From the NCBI GenBank assembly GCA_039920745.1, contig JBDSDD010000037.1, positions 186,001 to 250,000 of the forward strand: a DNA stretch of 64,000 bases. The letters are read 5' to 3'. The position numbers and the translations under genes are program-made. Position 1 is the first letter of the stretch. Each line of letters starts with the position of its first letter. This document shows positions 1 through 7,181 of the stretch, in pieces. Under the pieces are notes generated by a model, which searched no databases, was not told where the DNA came from, and saw only the letters and a list, made by a program, of their open reading frames with translations. Source of the DNA: Scleromatobacter sp039920745 (lineage in GTDB: Bacteria; Pseudomonadota; Gammaproteobacteria; Burkholderiales; Burkholderiaceae_C).

Positions 1-1
1 C

Positions 2-91
2 GCCTACACCGCGCAGGCGCGTTACGCGGTCGCGCAGCTGTACGACCGCGCCACCGAACCGAAGGAGGGCGACCATGCGGCCAAGCCTTGA
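2..91 (+). CDS. C-terminal end of a TPR-like protein (partial)
   Basis: Only the last 29 codons of this gene are in the window; its start lies upstream. The visible residues (AYTAQARYAVAQLYDRATEP and a short polar tail) have the small/aromatic spacing of a tetratricopeptide-repeat helix pair, but the piece is too short to be certain. Its TGA at 89-91 lies 17 nt inside the next gene, which starts at 75, so the two are probably translationally coupled and belong to the same envelope operon. The function of the missing part cannot be judged. Confidence 0.6.
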   Translation, partial: AYTAQARYAVAQLYDRATEPKEGDHAAKP

Positions 92-3005
92 TTCAGGTTC
101 TCGGTGGCTGCTCGCCCCGCGTCCTCGCACGCTGGCCGTGCTGCTGCTCACCACCTCGCTGGGTGCTTGCTCGATGTTTGGTTGGGGCTCCAAGAAGCCG
201 GGCGCCACGCCCGACAACGCGCCGACGATCCAGAGCCTGCTCAAGCGCGAAGTCGTGATCGACTCCGACCCGGGCATTCCGGCCGACGAGGACAAGGCGA
301 TTGCCGCCTACCGCAACTTCCTCGCGGTGACTCCCGACGCCAAGCCCCGTGCCGAGGCGTTGCGCCGCCTGGGCGACCTGCAGATGGCCAGCGCGGACAA
401 CGCCAACGCCGTCAATCCGACGCCCAACGGCACGCCCGACTACACCGCCGCCATCGCGCAGTACCGCGACTACCTCAAGACCTATCCGAACGCCCCCGAC
501 AACGACCGCGTGATCTACCAGCTGGCCCGTGCGCAGGAGCAGGGCGGCCAGCTCGAGGAAGGCCTCAAGACGCTGGACGAGCTGGTGGCCAGATTCCCCA
601 ACACCCGCTACCGCGACGAGGCCCAGTTCCGCCGCGGCGAGCTGCTGTTCACGCTGCGCCAGTACCCGAAGGCCGAGCAGGCCTACACGCTGGTACTCAA
701 CGGCGAGAAGGACAACCCGTACCGCGAACGCGCGCTCTACATGCAGGGCTGGTCCAAGTTCAAGCAAGGCAACCTCGAAGAGGCGCTGACCTCGTTCTTC
801 GGCGTGCTCGACGGCAAGATCGTCGGCATCAAGGACGACGACCTCGACAAGTCCGAGCTGCTCACGCGGGCCGACAAGGAGCTCGTCGACGACACGCTGC
901 GCGTGGTCGGCATCTCGCTGGCCAACCTCAAGGGCGCCGAGTCGATTCCCGTCTACATCACCAGCGACGGGCGCCGTTCGTACGAGTTCCGCGTCTACCA
1001 GCAGCTCGCACAGTTGTACCTGCGCCAGGAGCGCCCGAAGGACGCCGCCGACACCTACGCCGGCTTCGCGCGCCTGAACCCGCTCGACGCGCAGGCGCCG
1101 TCCATGCAGGCGCAGGTCATCGCCATCGACCAGGAGGCCGGCTTCGACCAGTTGGCGCTGGCCGCCAAGAAGGACTACGTCGCGCAGTACGGCCTGGACG
1201 GCGAGTTCCGCAAAGCCAACCCCGAAGGCTGGGAGCACGCGCAGCCGCTGGTCAAGACCGCTCTGGCCGAACTGGCGCAGCGCTATCACTCCCAGGCGCA
1301 GAAGACCAAGGCGCAGGCCGACTACGTGGAGGCCGCCAAGTGGTACCGCGCGTGGCTGGCCGAATTCGCGTCCGACCCCGACGCCGCCGAAAACAACTTC
1401 CTGCTCGGCGAGGTGCTGTACGAGAGCGGCCAGTTCTCGGCCTCGGCCGTCGAGTACGAGAAGACCGCCTACGAATACCCGGCACACCCGCACAGCGCCG
1501 ACGCCGGCTACGCCGCGCTGCTGGCGCACACGGCCGAACAGAAGGGCATCACCGGCGATGCGCTCACGCCGCTGCAACGCAGTGGCGTCGACAGCGAGCT
1601 GCGCTTCGCCGCCGCGTTCCCGGCCGACACCCGCACGCCCGCGGTGCTGACCAACGCCGCCGACGCACTCTTCAAGCTGCACGACAACGAGCGCGCCGCC
1701 AACGTCGCCCAACAGGTGCTGGCCCTGCAGCCGCCAGCCACGCCGGCGCAACGCCGCGTCGCGTGGACGCTGGTCGCCCACACGTCGTTCGAGGCCGGCA
1801 AGTTCGCCGACGCCGAGAAGGCCTATGGCGAGGTGCTGGCCCTGGCGCCGGCCAACGATCCGGCGCGTGGCGAGCTCACGGAGCGCCTCGCGGCATCGAT
1901 CTACAAGCAGGGCGAACAGGCGCGCACCGCCGGCGACAACAAGGCCGCGGCCGAGAGCTTCGCCCGCGTCGCCGTGGCCGCGCCGGGTTCAGCCATCCGC
2001 GAGAACGCCGAGTACGACGCCGCCGCGTCCCTCATCGCCTTGAAGGACTGGGCCGGCGCCACGAAGATGCTGGAAGGCTTCCGCCAGCACTACCCGAAGA
2101 GCCCGCTGCAGCCTGAAGTCACCGCGCGACTGGCACTGGCCTACAGTGAACAGCAGCAATGGGCGCCGGCTGCCGCGCAGTACGAACGCATCGCGCTGGC
2201 GCCCACCACCACGCCCGAGGGCGCGACACGCGCCCTCGCGGCGCTGTGGCAGGCCGCCCAGTTGTACGAAAGGGCCGCCGCGAGCGATCCGGACAGCGTC
2301 AAGGCCGGCAAGCCGCGTCCCAACGACGCCGCCGCCAACCGCGCGCTGGCCGCCAAGGACTACGACCGCTACCTCAAGCAGTACCCGAGCCCGCTGGAGC
2401 CCGCCGTCGAGGCGCGCTATCGCCTGGCGCAGATAGCGCACATCGAAGGCAACACCGCGGTCGAGACGGCGCAGATGCACGCGATCTTCCTGGCCGACCA
2501 GAACGGCGGCGCGGCGCGCACCGACCGCACCCGCACGCTGGGCGCGATGGCGGCGCTCGAGGCGGCGCAACCGGCGTTCGACGCGTACCAGAAGGTGACC
2601 TTGGTCGAACCGCTGGCCAAGAACCTCAAGCTCAAGAAGGAAAAGATGGAAGCTGTGCTGAAGGCGTACGCCGTGGCGTCCGACTACGGTGTCGCCGAAG
2701 TCACTACGGCCGCCACCTACCGCGTGGCCAACGTGTACCAGGACTTCGCCAAGTCGCTCACCACGTCGCAGCGTCCGAAGAAGCTTTCCAAGCTCGAGCT
2801 CGAGCAGTACAACGAGCTCCTCGAGGAGCAGGCCGATCCGTACGTCGAGAAAGCGATCGCGCTGCACGGCATCAACGTGGGCCGCACCCAGCAAGGCATC
2901 TACGACGAGTGGGTCAAGAAGAGCTTCGAGTCGTTGAAGACACTGCTGCCGGCGCGCTACAACAAGACCGAACACAGCGAGGCGACCGTCGATGCGATCC
3001 GCTGA
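75..3005 (+). CDS. TPR-repeat outer-membrane lipoprotein (976 aa)
   Basis: The N-terminus is a lipoprotein signal: basic/hydrophobic stretch, then LGAC with the lipidated Cys near residue 32, then SMFGWGSKKPG. The rest is almost wholly helical with many TPR-like units (for example AEQAYTLVLNGEKDNPYRERALYMQGWSKF is split over repeats around residues 205-235), as in gliding-motility or outer-membrane assembly scaffolds. The protein should be anchored in the outer membrane facing the periplasm. It overlaps its upstream neighbour by 17 nt and its downstream neighbour by 14 nt. I infer a scaffold for the ExbB/ExbD/TonB-like machine encoded downstream. No enzymatic motif is visible. Confidence 0.85.
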   Translation: MRPSLDSGSRWLLAPRPRTLAVLLLTTSLGACSMFGWGSKKPGATPDNAPTIQSLLKREVVIDSDPGIPADEDKAIAAYRNFLAVTPDAKPRAEALRRLGDLQMASADNANAVNPTPNGTPDYTAAIAQYRDYLKTYPNAPDNDRVIYQLARAQEQGGQLEEGLKTLDELVARFPNTRYRDEAQFRRGELLFTLRQYPKAEQAYTLVLNGEKDNPYRERALYMQGWSKFKQGNLEEALTSFFGVLDGKIVGIKDDDLDKSELLTRADKELVDDTLRVVGISLANLKGAESIPVYITSDGRRSYEFRVYQQLAQLYLRQERPKDAADTYAGFARLNPLDAQAPSMQAQVIAIDQEAGFDQLALAAKKDYVAQYGLDGEFRKANPEGWEHAQPLVKTALAELAQRYHSQAQKTKAQADYVEAAKWYRAWLAEFASDPDAAENNFLLGEVLYESGQFSASAVEYEKTAYEYPAHPHSADAGYAALLAHTAEQKGITGDALTPLQRSGVDSELRFAAAFPADTRTPAVLTNAADALFKLHDNERAANVAQQVLALQPPATPAQRRVAWTLVAHTSFEAGKFADAEKAYGEVLALAPANDPARGELTERLAASIYKQGEQARTAGDNKAAAESFARVAVAAPGSAIRENAEYDAAASLIALKDWAGATKMLEGFRQHYPKSPLQPEVTARLALAYSEQQQWAPAAAQYERIALAPTTTPEGATRALAALWQAAQLYERAAASDPDSVKAGKPRPNDAAANRALAAKDYDRYLKQYPSPLEPAVEARYRLAQIAHIEGNTAVETAQMHAIFLADQNGGAARTDRTRTLGAMAALEAAQPAFDAYQKVTLVEPLAKNLKLKKEKMEAVLKAYAVASDYGVAEVTTAATYRVANVYQDFAKSLTTSQRPKKLSKLELEQYNELLEEQADPYVEKAIALHGINVGRTQQGIYDEWVKKSFESLKTLLPARYNKTEHSEATVDAIR

Positions 3006-3741
3006 ACGTCATCCGCTCAACGCCCTGCCACTGGCCCTGCTGGCGGCCACGCTGCTCGCGGGCTGCGGCTCCGTGGGCACGCGCCTGCGTGACGCGCTCC
3101 CGGGCGCGTCCACAAGCGCGCCTGCGCAGGCCGCGAGCGCCACGGCGGCAACGGCCGCGGCCAGCGCCAATGCGTTCGGCATGGCCAAGCCCGCGTCCAC
3201 CGGCCCGATCGCGCCGGCCACGCAACGCGCCTACGATGACGCGCTGGCGCTGATGCGCGCCGGCCACGTCGCCGACGCCGAGCGCATGTTCCGCGCGTTG
3301 ACCCAGTCCGACCCCGACCTCGCCGGACCGCACGCCAACCTGGGCGTGCTCGCGCGCCAGGCCGGCCATGCGGGCGTGGCCGTCACCGAACTCGAGAAGG
3401 CCACGGCGCTCGCGCCCGGCATGGCAGTCGCCTGGAACCAGCTCGGGCTCGCGTACCGCCAGAACGGCGACTTCGCCAAGGCCAAGGGCGCGTACGAGCA
3501 CGCGCTGTCGATCGACCCGAACTACGCCAACGCCGCGCTCAACCTCGGCGTGCTCGACGACCTGTACCTGGGCGACGGCGCGCACGCGCTGGAGCTCTAC
3601 ACGCGCTACCTCGCGCTGACGCCGGCGGGTGATCCGGTCGTCGCCAAGTGGGTGGCCGACGTCAAGAATCGCCAGGCCAAGGCGGCGGCGCCCGCTGCGT
3701 CCGCGCCCGCCGCGGCGGGCGCCCCGAAGGAGAAGTCATGA
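2992..3741 (+). CDS. TPR-repeat lipoprotein (249 aa)
   Basis: A lipobox, LAGC, places the lipidated Cys near residue 25. An Ala/Thr-rich linker follows, then about three TPR units between residues 80 and 215, with typical segments such as GPHANLGVLARQAGHAG and AWNQLGLAYRQNGDFAKAKG. The C-terminal tail is Ala/Pro/Lys-rich. The start overlaps the upstream lipoprotein by 14 nt and the stop shares ATGA with the next start, so the genes are translationally coupled. Resembles a smaller partner of the 976-aa lipoprotein; the exact role is unknown. Confidence 0.85.
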   Translation: MRSAERHPLNALPLALLAATLLAGCGSVGTRLRDALPGASTSAPAQAASATAATAAASANAFGMAKPASTGPIAPATQRAYDDALALMRAGHVADAERMFRALTQSDPDLAGPHANLGVLARQAGHAGVAVTELEKATALAPGMAVAWNQLGLAYRQNGDFAKAKGAYEHALSIDPNYANAALNLGVLDDLYLGDGAHALELYTRYLALTPAGDPVVAKWVADVKNRQAKAAAPAASAPAAAGAPKEKS

Positions 3742-4058
3742 CCTCACCGCGCCATCTCGCCGCGCTGCTTACGATCGGTTGCCTTGTCGCCCCTGCCTTT
3801 GGCCAGGATCGCGCCGAAATCGATCCCACGAAGATCATCGGCAACCGAGAATTGCCGAAGGTGCTCTATATCGTTCCCTGGAAGAAGCCGCTGCCGGGCG
3901 ACCTGGCCGGCCGGCCGCCAGCGAGCGTGGTCGACGAGGCGCTGGCGCCGATCGACCGCGACGTCTTCCGACGTCAGGTGCGCTACGACAAGCTCGAGCA
4001 GGCGCACGCAGCCGCGGCGGCTCCGCCCGCCCCGGCCGCGCCGCCAGCCGGCCACTGA
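3738..4058 (+). CDS. small exported protein of the TPR/ExbBD operon
   Basis: ATG at 3738 overlaps the previous stop (ATGA) and has a GAAGGAGAAG ribosome site just before it. An in-frame ORF extends upstream to 3648, but that part lies inside the preceding gene. The 106-aa product has a signal peptide ending near residue 22 (AFG-QD) and a soluble middle with NRELPKVLYIVPWKKP, then an Ala/Pro-rich tail. I do not recognise a named domain. Position between the lipoproteins and ExbB suggests a periplasmic adaptor; this is inference. Confidence 0.75.
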   Translation: MTSPRHLAALLTIGCLVAPAFGQDRAEIDPTKIIGNRELPKVLYIVPWKKPLPGDLAGRPPASVVDEALAPIDRDVFRRQVRYDKLEQAHAAAAAPPAPAAPPAGH

Positions 4059-4118
4059 ACCCGAATTCCAGTCTTTTCCTTTTCACGTTTTCGAATCTGT
4101 TTCCCCGGAGATTTCCAG

Positions 4119-4769
4119 ATGAATTCCATCGAGTCGATCATCAAGTTCTTCCAGGACTGCGGTCTGTTCATCTTCCCGAGCCTCGCGATCATGGCCACCG
4201 GCCTGGCCATCGCCGTCGAGCGCTTCGTGTTCCTGCAAAAGGCCCGCGTCGCCAACCGCAAGGACTGGTCGAAGGTGCTGCCGTTGCTCCAGGGCGGCCA
4301 GTGGAAGGAAGTGATGGGCCTGACGGCGGCGTCGGACTCGGCCATCGGCAAGATCGTGCACAACGGCCTGTCGCGCCTGCAGTCCTCGCGCCGCCGCGAC
4401 GACATCGACGCCGCCATGGAAGAAGGCATGATGGAAATCGTGCCGCGCCTGGAAAAGCGCACCCACTACATCGCCGTGTTCGCCAACGTGATCACGCTGG
4501 TCGGCCTGCTGGGCACGATCACGGGCCTGATCCACGCGTTCACCGCCGTGTCGCAGGTCAACCCGGCCGAGAAGGCGGCGCTGCTGTCGGCGTCGATCTC
4601 CATCGCCATGAACAACACCGCGTTCGCGCTGATGGTCGCGATCCCGTTCCTGCTGATCCACTCGTTCCTGCAGGCCCGCACCGCCGACATCGTCGACGGC
4701 CTCGAAGCCGCCAAGATCAGCTTCCTGAACCTCGTCCAGCGTCTTGCTCCGGAACACAAGGCGGCCTGA
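4119..4769 (+). CDS. MotA/TolQ/ExbB proton channel family protein
   Basis: The 216-aa protein has the TolQ/ExbB layout: a first membrane helix near residues 12-35 (FPSLAIMATGLAIAVERFVFL), a cytoplasmic loop, and two helices at about 125-150 (ITLVGLLGTITGLIHAF) and 165-190 (ISIAMNNTAFALMVAIPFLL). The Thr in the third helix that lines the proton path in this family is present (NNTAFAL). It sits with two ExbD-like genes and a TonB-like gene, so it should form the inner-membrane stator that turns proton-motive force into mechanical work on the periplasmic partners. It is not tolQ itself: no tolA, tolB or pal follows. Confidence 0.9.
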   Translation: MNSIESIIKFFQDCGLFIFPSLAIMATGLAIAVERFVFLQKARVANRKDWSKVLPLLQGGQWKEVMGLTAASDSAIGKIVHNGLSRLQSSRRRDDIDAAMEEGMMEIVPRLEKRTHYIAVFANVITLVGLLGTITGLIHAFTAVSQVNPAEKAALLSASISIAMNNTAFALMVAIPFLLIHSFLQARTADIVDGLEAAKISFLNLVQRLAPEHKAA

Positions 4770-4811
4770 ACATGAGCTGCTCCAACCACCCGAATCCACG
4801 GGGGTGCCGCC

Positions 4812-5303
4812 ATGCGAACTAGACGCCTGCGCAAGGGTTCCGAGGCGCTGGAGGTCAGCGCGTTCATCAACCTGATCGTCGTGCTGATCCCGTTCCTGCT
4901 GTCGACGGCCGTGTTCTCCAACATGGCGGTGCTGGGCTTGACGCTGCCGGCGAAGTCGTCCAACTGGGAAGGCCTCGACAAGAACCCGCTCAAGCTCGAA
5001 GTCGTGGTGCGCCAGGACGCGATCGAGGTCGGCGACAAGGTCGGCGGCCTGATCCAGCGCATCCCCAACACGCCCACGGGCGTCGACGTCGCGACGCTGA
5101 ACAGCGTCATGTTCCTCGTCAAGAACAAGTTCCCGGACGTCACGGCCGCGTCACTGCTGCCCGAGCCCAACATCCCCTACGACACCGTCATCCACGTGAT
5201 GGATGCGATGCGCACGGGCAAGTCGGCCAATGGCGGCACCACGGTGGTCGACGTGATCCTGTTCCCGGCGATCTCCATCGGCGATGCGCCGGTGCGGCAC
5301 TGA
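4812..5303 (+). CDS. ExbD/TolR-like protein lacking the channel Asp
   Basis: A 163-aa protein with a short basic N-terminus, one membrane helix (about residues 16-38, VSAFINLIVVLIPFLLSTAV) and a periplasmic domain with the ExbD-type final region (SLLPEPNIPYDTVIHVMDAM). In canonical ExbD/TolR the helix contains a protonatable Asp in a pattern like PFIDVM; here the aligned residue is Asn (AFINLI). The protein is therefore probably not proton-active on its own and may act as the structural half of a heterodimer with the next gene product, which keeps the Asp. Start ATG at 4812 follows a GGGGG stretch; a 16-codon ORF at 4772 in the gap is unlikely to be real. Confidence 0.88.
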   Translation: MRTRRLRKGSEALEVSAFINLIVVLIPFLLSTAVFSNMAVLGLTLPAKSSNWEGLDKNPLKLEVVVRQDAIEVGDKVGGLIQRIPNTPTGVDVATLNSVMFLVKNKFPDVTAASLLPEPNIPYDTVIHVMDAMRTGKSANGGTTVVDVILFPAISIGDAPVRH

Positions 5304-5315
5304 AAGGGGCGCGCC

Positions 5316-5798
5316 ATGAAGCTCTCCCCCATCCAGAAACGCGCCGCGCGCAACGCCCGCCACGGCAACGGGCTCGACATGAACCTCGTGTCGCTGATCG
5401 ACGTCTTCACGATCCTGATCTTCTTCCTGTTGTCGAGCTCCGGCGTCGAAACCCTGCCCGCCGCAGCCGTGCACCTGCCGGAATCGAGCTCGACGATAGA
5501 TCCCAAGGAGACACTGGTCGTCGTCATCAATGCCAATGAGATCACCGTCGAAGGCCGCAAGGTGGCCGACGTCGCGCCGCTGGCCACCGCCAAGGACGAC
5601 CTGATCCCGGGATTGAAGGCCGAGCTCGACCTGGTCTCGGCGCGTCCCGTGGCATTGGCCGAGAACGCCGCCAAGGCGCACTCGCTGACGATCATGGGTG
5701 ACAAGGACATCCCCTACCAACTGCTGCGCAAGGTGATGTACACCGCGGCGATCGCGAACTTCACTGACGTGTCGTTCGCGGTGAACCGGAAGGAGTGA
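5316..5798 (+). CDS. ExbD/TolR family protein (Asp retained)
   Basis: The 160-aa product has a basic cytoplasmic N-terminus, a membrane helix around residues 24-43 (NLVSLIDVFTILIFFLL) with the conserved Asp of ExbD/TolR, and a periplasmic domain ending in IANFTDVSFAVNRKE, the typical C-terminal TolR-like strand. It starts 12 nt after the previous gene. It should complete the ExbB:ExbD stator and carry the proton-conducting carboxylate. Its stop is followed after 3 nt by an intergenic repeat element. Confidence 0.9.
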   Translation: MKLSPIQKRAARNARHGNGLDMNLVSLIDVFTILIFFLLSSSGVETLPAAAVHLPESSSTIDPKETLVVVINANEITVEGRKVADVAPLATAKDDLIPGLKAELDLVSARPVALAENAAKAHSLTIMGDKDIPYQLLRKVMYTAAIANFTDVSFAVNRKE

Positions 5799-5801
5799 AG
5801 A

Positions 5802-5850
5802 TGACCCCCACGCTCCTTTCAGTCGCTGCCCCCCGAGCGGGTGGCAGCTT
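5802..5850 (-). repeat. intergenic repeat family, partial copy
   Basis: A shortened member of the family found also at 32003, 40200, 41969, 47072, 58932 and 60045. It begins TGACCCCCACGCTCC three bases after the exbD stop and contains the GCCCCCCGAG core. It lies between the second exbD gene and the TonB-like gene. Confidence 0.6.
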
Positions 5851-5880
5851 GCTCCGGACGGCCATTCGCCGCGCTGCGCG

Positions 5881-6966
5881 ATGACCACCATCTCTTTCCG
5901 CACTTCCACGCTGCCTTGGGCGCTGGCGAGCGACGACGAGGAACGCTTCCGCAAGCTGTTCCTCGCGTTGATGGGCTTCGTCATCGTGTTCGGCATCGCG
6001 CTGCGCTTCATCACGCTGCCAGAGCCGGAGCGCGTCTCGGTGACGCTGCCACCGGCCATCGCCCAGCTGTTGCTGGACAAGCCGCCCCCGCCGCCGCCTC
6101 CGCCGCCCAAGGTGGAGAAGGTGGAGGCGCCCAAGCCCGACCCGAAGGACAAGCGCGAGGCCGCGCCGTTGCCTACCAAGCCGGTGCCCAAGGAGCGGCC
6201 CGTTGTGGAGGCACGCCAGCCGATCCCGGGCAAGCCGCCGGGTGAAGATCGCGAAGCAGCGCGCAACAAGGCCGCCGGCGTGGGCCTGCTGGCCGCGCTC
6301 AAGGACGCGCCGCCCGAGCTGCATGGCGCTCCGCTGGCCGTGCAACTGAACCAGGACATCAAGAAGGGCGCGGGCGTCGGCTCGGGCACCGGTGTGGGCG
6401 TCGGCGCGGGCAAGGAGCAAGGCCTGCCTGACCGCAACATGATCACCTCCAACGCCACCGGCGGCAGCGGCGGCATCAACACCGCGGGCTTCAGCCGCGA
6501 CAGTGGCGGCGGCGGCCTGGCCGGCCGTTCGACGACGCTCGTTGCAGGCGTCGCTGGCGGCGGCGGTGGCGGCGGTCCGGGGCTGGGTGGCCAGATCTCG
6601 GGCACCGGCGGCCACGGCACCGGCGCCGGCCAGGGCAAGGCCGGCGGCACGCTCAACAAGAGCGGCAGCGGCAAGGCCTCGCGCTCGATCGAAGAGGTGC
6701 GCCTGGTGCTGGAACGCAACAAGGGCGCGCTCTACGCGATCTACAACCGGGCCCTGCGCGAGGACCCGTCGCTCCAGGGCAAGTTTGTCGTCAAGTTCAC
6801 CATCGCCCCGAACGGCAGCGTCACGGCGTGCACGCAGGTGTCGAGCGAACTGAAGAACCCGGAGCTCGAACAGAAGCTGCTGGCGCGCTTCCGTTCGATG
6901 ACCTTCCCGGCGGAGGATGTCGAAGTCCTCGAGACGACCTACCCGATCGACTTCCTCCCGTCCTGA
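5881..6966 (+). CDS. TonB-like protein with AgmX/PglI C-terminal domain
   Basis: The 361-aa protein has a ~30-residue cytoplasmic N-terminus, one membrane helix (about 31-48, LFLALMGFVIVFGIAL), a Pro/Lys-rich periplasmic stretch (PPPPPPPPKVEKVEAPKPDPK, about residues 64-100), a Gly-rich linker (about 160-260), and a C-terminal ~95-residue domain with LERNKGALYAIYNRAL, GKFVVKFTIAPNGSVTAC and FRSMTFPAEDVEVLETTYPIDF. That last domain matches the AgmX/PglI C-terminal family first described in myxobacterial gliding proteins, a relative of the TonB C-terminus. It should span the periplasm and transmit force from the ExbB/ExbD stator to outer-membrane partners. A 27-codon ORF at 5801 ends on this start codon but is probably not a gene. 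Confidence 0.88.
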   Translation: MTTISFRTSTLPWALASDDEERFRKLFLALMGFVIVFGIALRFITLPEPERVSVTLPPAIAQLLLDKPPPPPPPPPKVEKVEAPKPDPKDKREAAPLPTKPVPKERPVVEARQPIPGKPPGEDREAARNKAAGVGLLAALKDAPPELHGAPLAVQLNQDIKKGAGVGSGTGVGVGAGKEQGLPDRNMITSNATGGSGGINTAGFSRDSGGGGLAGRSTTLVAGVAGGGGGGGPGLGGQISGTGGHGTGAGQGKAGGTLNKSGSGKASRSIEEVRLVLERNKGALYAIYNRALREDPSLQGKFVVKFTIAPNGSVTACTQVSSELKNPELEQKLLARFRSMTFPAEDVEVLETTYPIDFLPS

Positions 6967-6988
6967 TCCCGCGCACTTCGGTGCAATG

Positions 6989-7027
6989 CGCCGGCCTCTG
7001 CCATCAAACGCAGTGGCCGGCGTTTTT
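6989..7027 (+). terminator. rho-independent terminator
   Basis: Inverted arms CGCCGGCC (6989-6996) and GGCCGGCG (7015-7022) are followed by TTTTT. It lies 22 bp after the last gene and ends the envelope operon. Confidence 0.85.
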
Positions 7028-7130
7028 CATGGGGTTGCGTCCGATCGCTCAGGAGGACAGGCATTGCCTCAGTCCGCACGAGCGGGGTCAGGTCCTGAAA
7101 CCCCTGCATATCGGCGTCCGCGCCCGGTCC

Positions 7131-7178
7131 TGAAAGCGAAAGGGCGACCCGCAAGCCGCACTTTCTTCGGGTCGCCCT
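7131..7178 (-). terminator. terminator of the diguanylate cyclase gene
   Basis: Eleven-base arms AGGGCGACCCG (7141-7151) and CGGGTCGCCCT (7168-7178), read on the minus strand, are followed by TTCGCTTTC. It starts 4 bp after the stop of the minus-strand GGDEF gene. Confidence 0.7.
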
Positions 7179-7181
7179 CGC

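Noticed and set aside
4772..4822. 16-codon frame between exbB and exbD
   Set aside because: Too short, and it contains the ribosome site of the next gene.
4119..5798. tolQ-tolR of the Tol-Pal system
   Set aside because: No tolA, tolB, pal or ybgC; two ExbD paralogs and an AgmX/PglI-type partner point to another system.
5801..5883. 27-codon frame overlapping the start of the TonB-like gene (ATGA-type coupling)
   Set aside because: It is made of an intergenic repeat copy; probably accidental.
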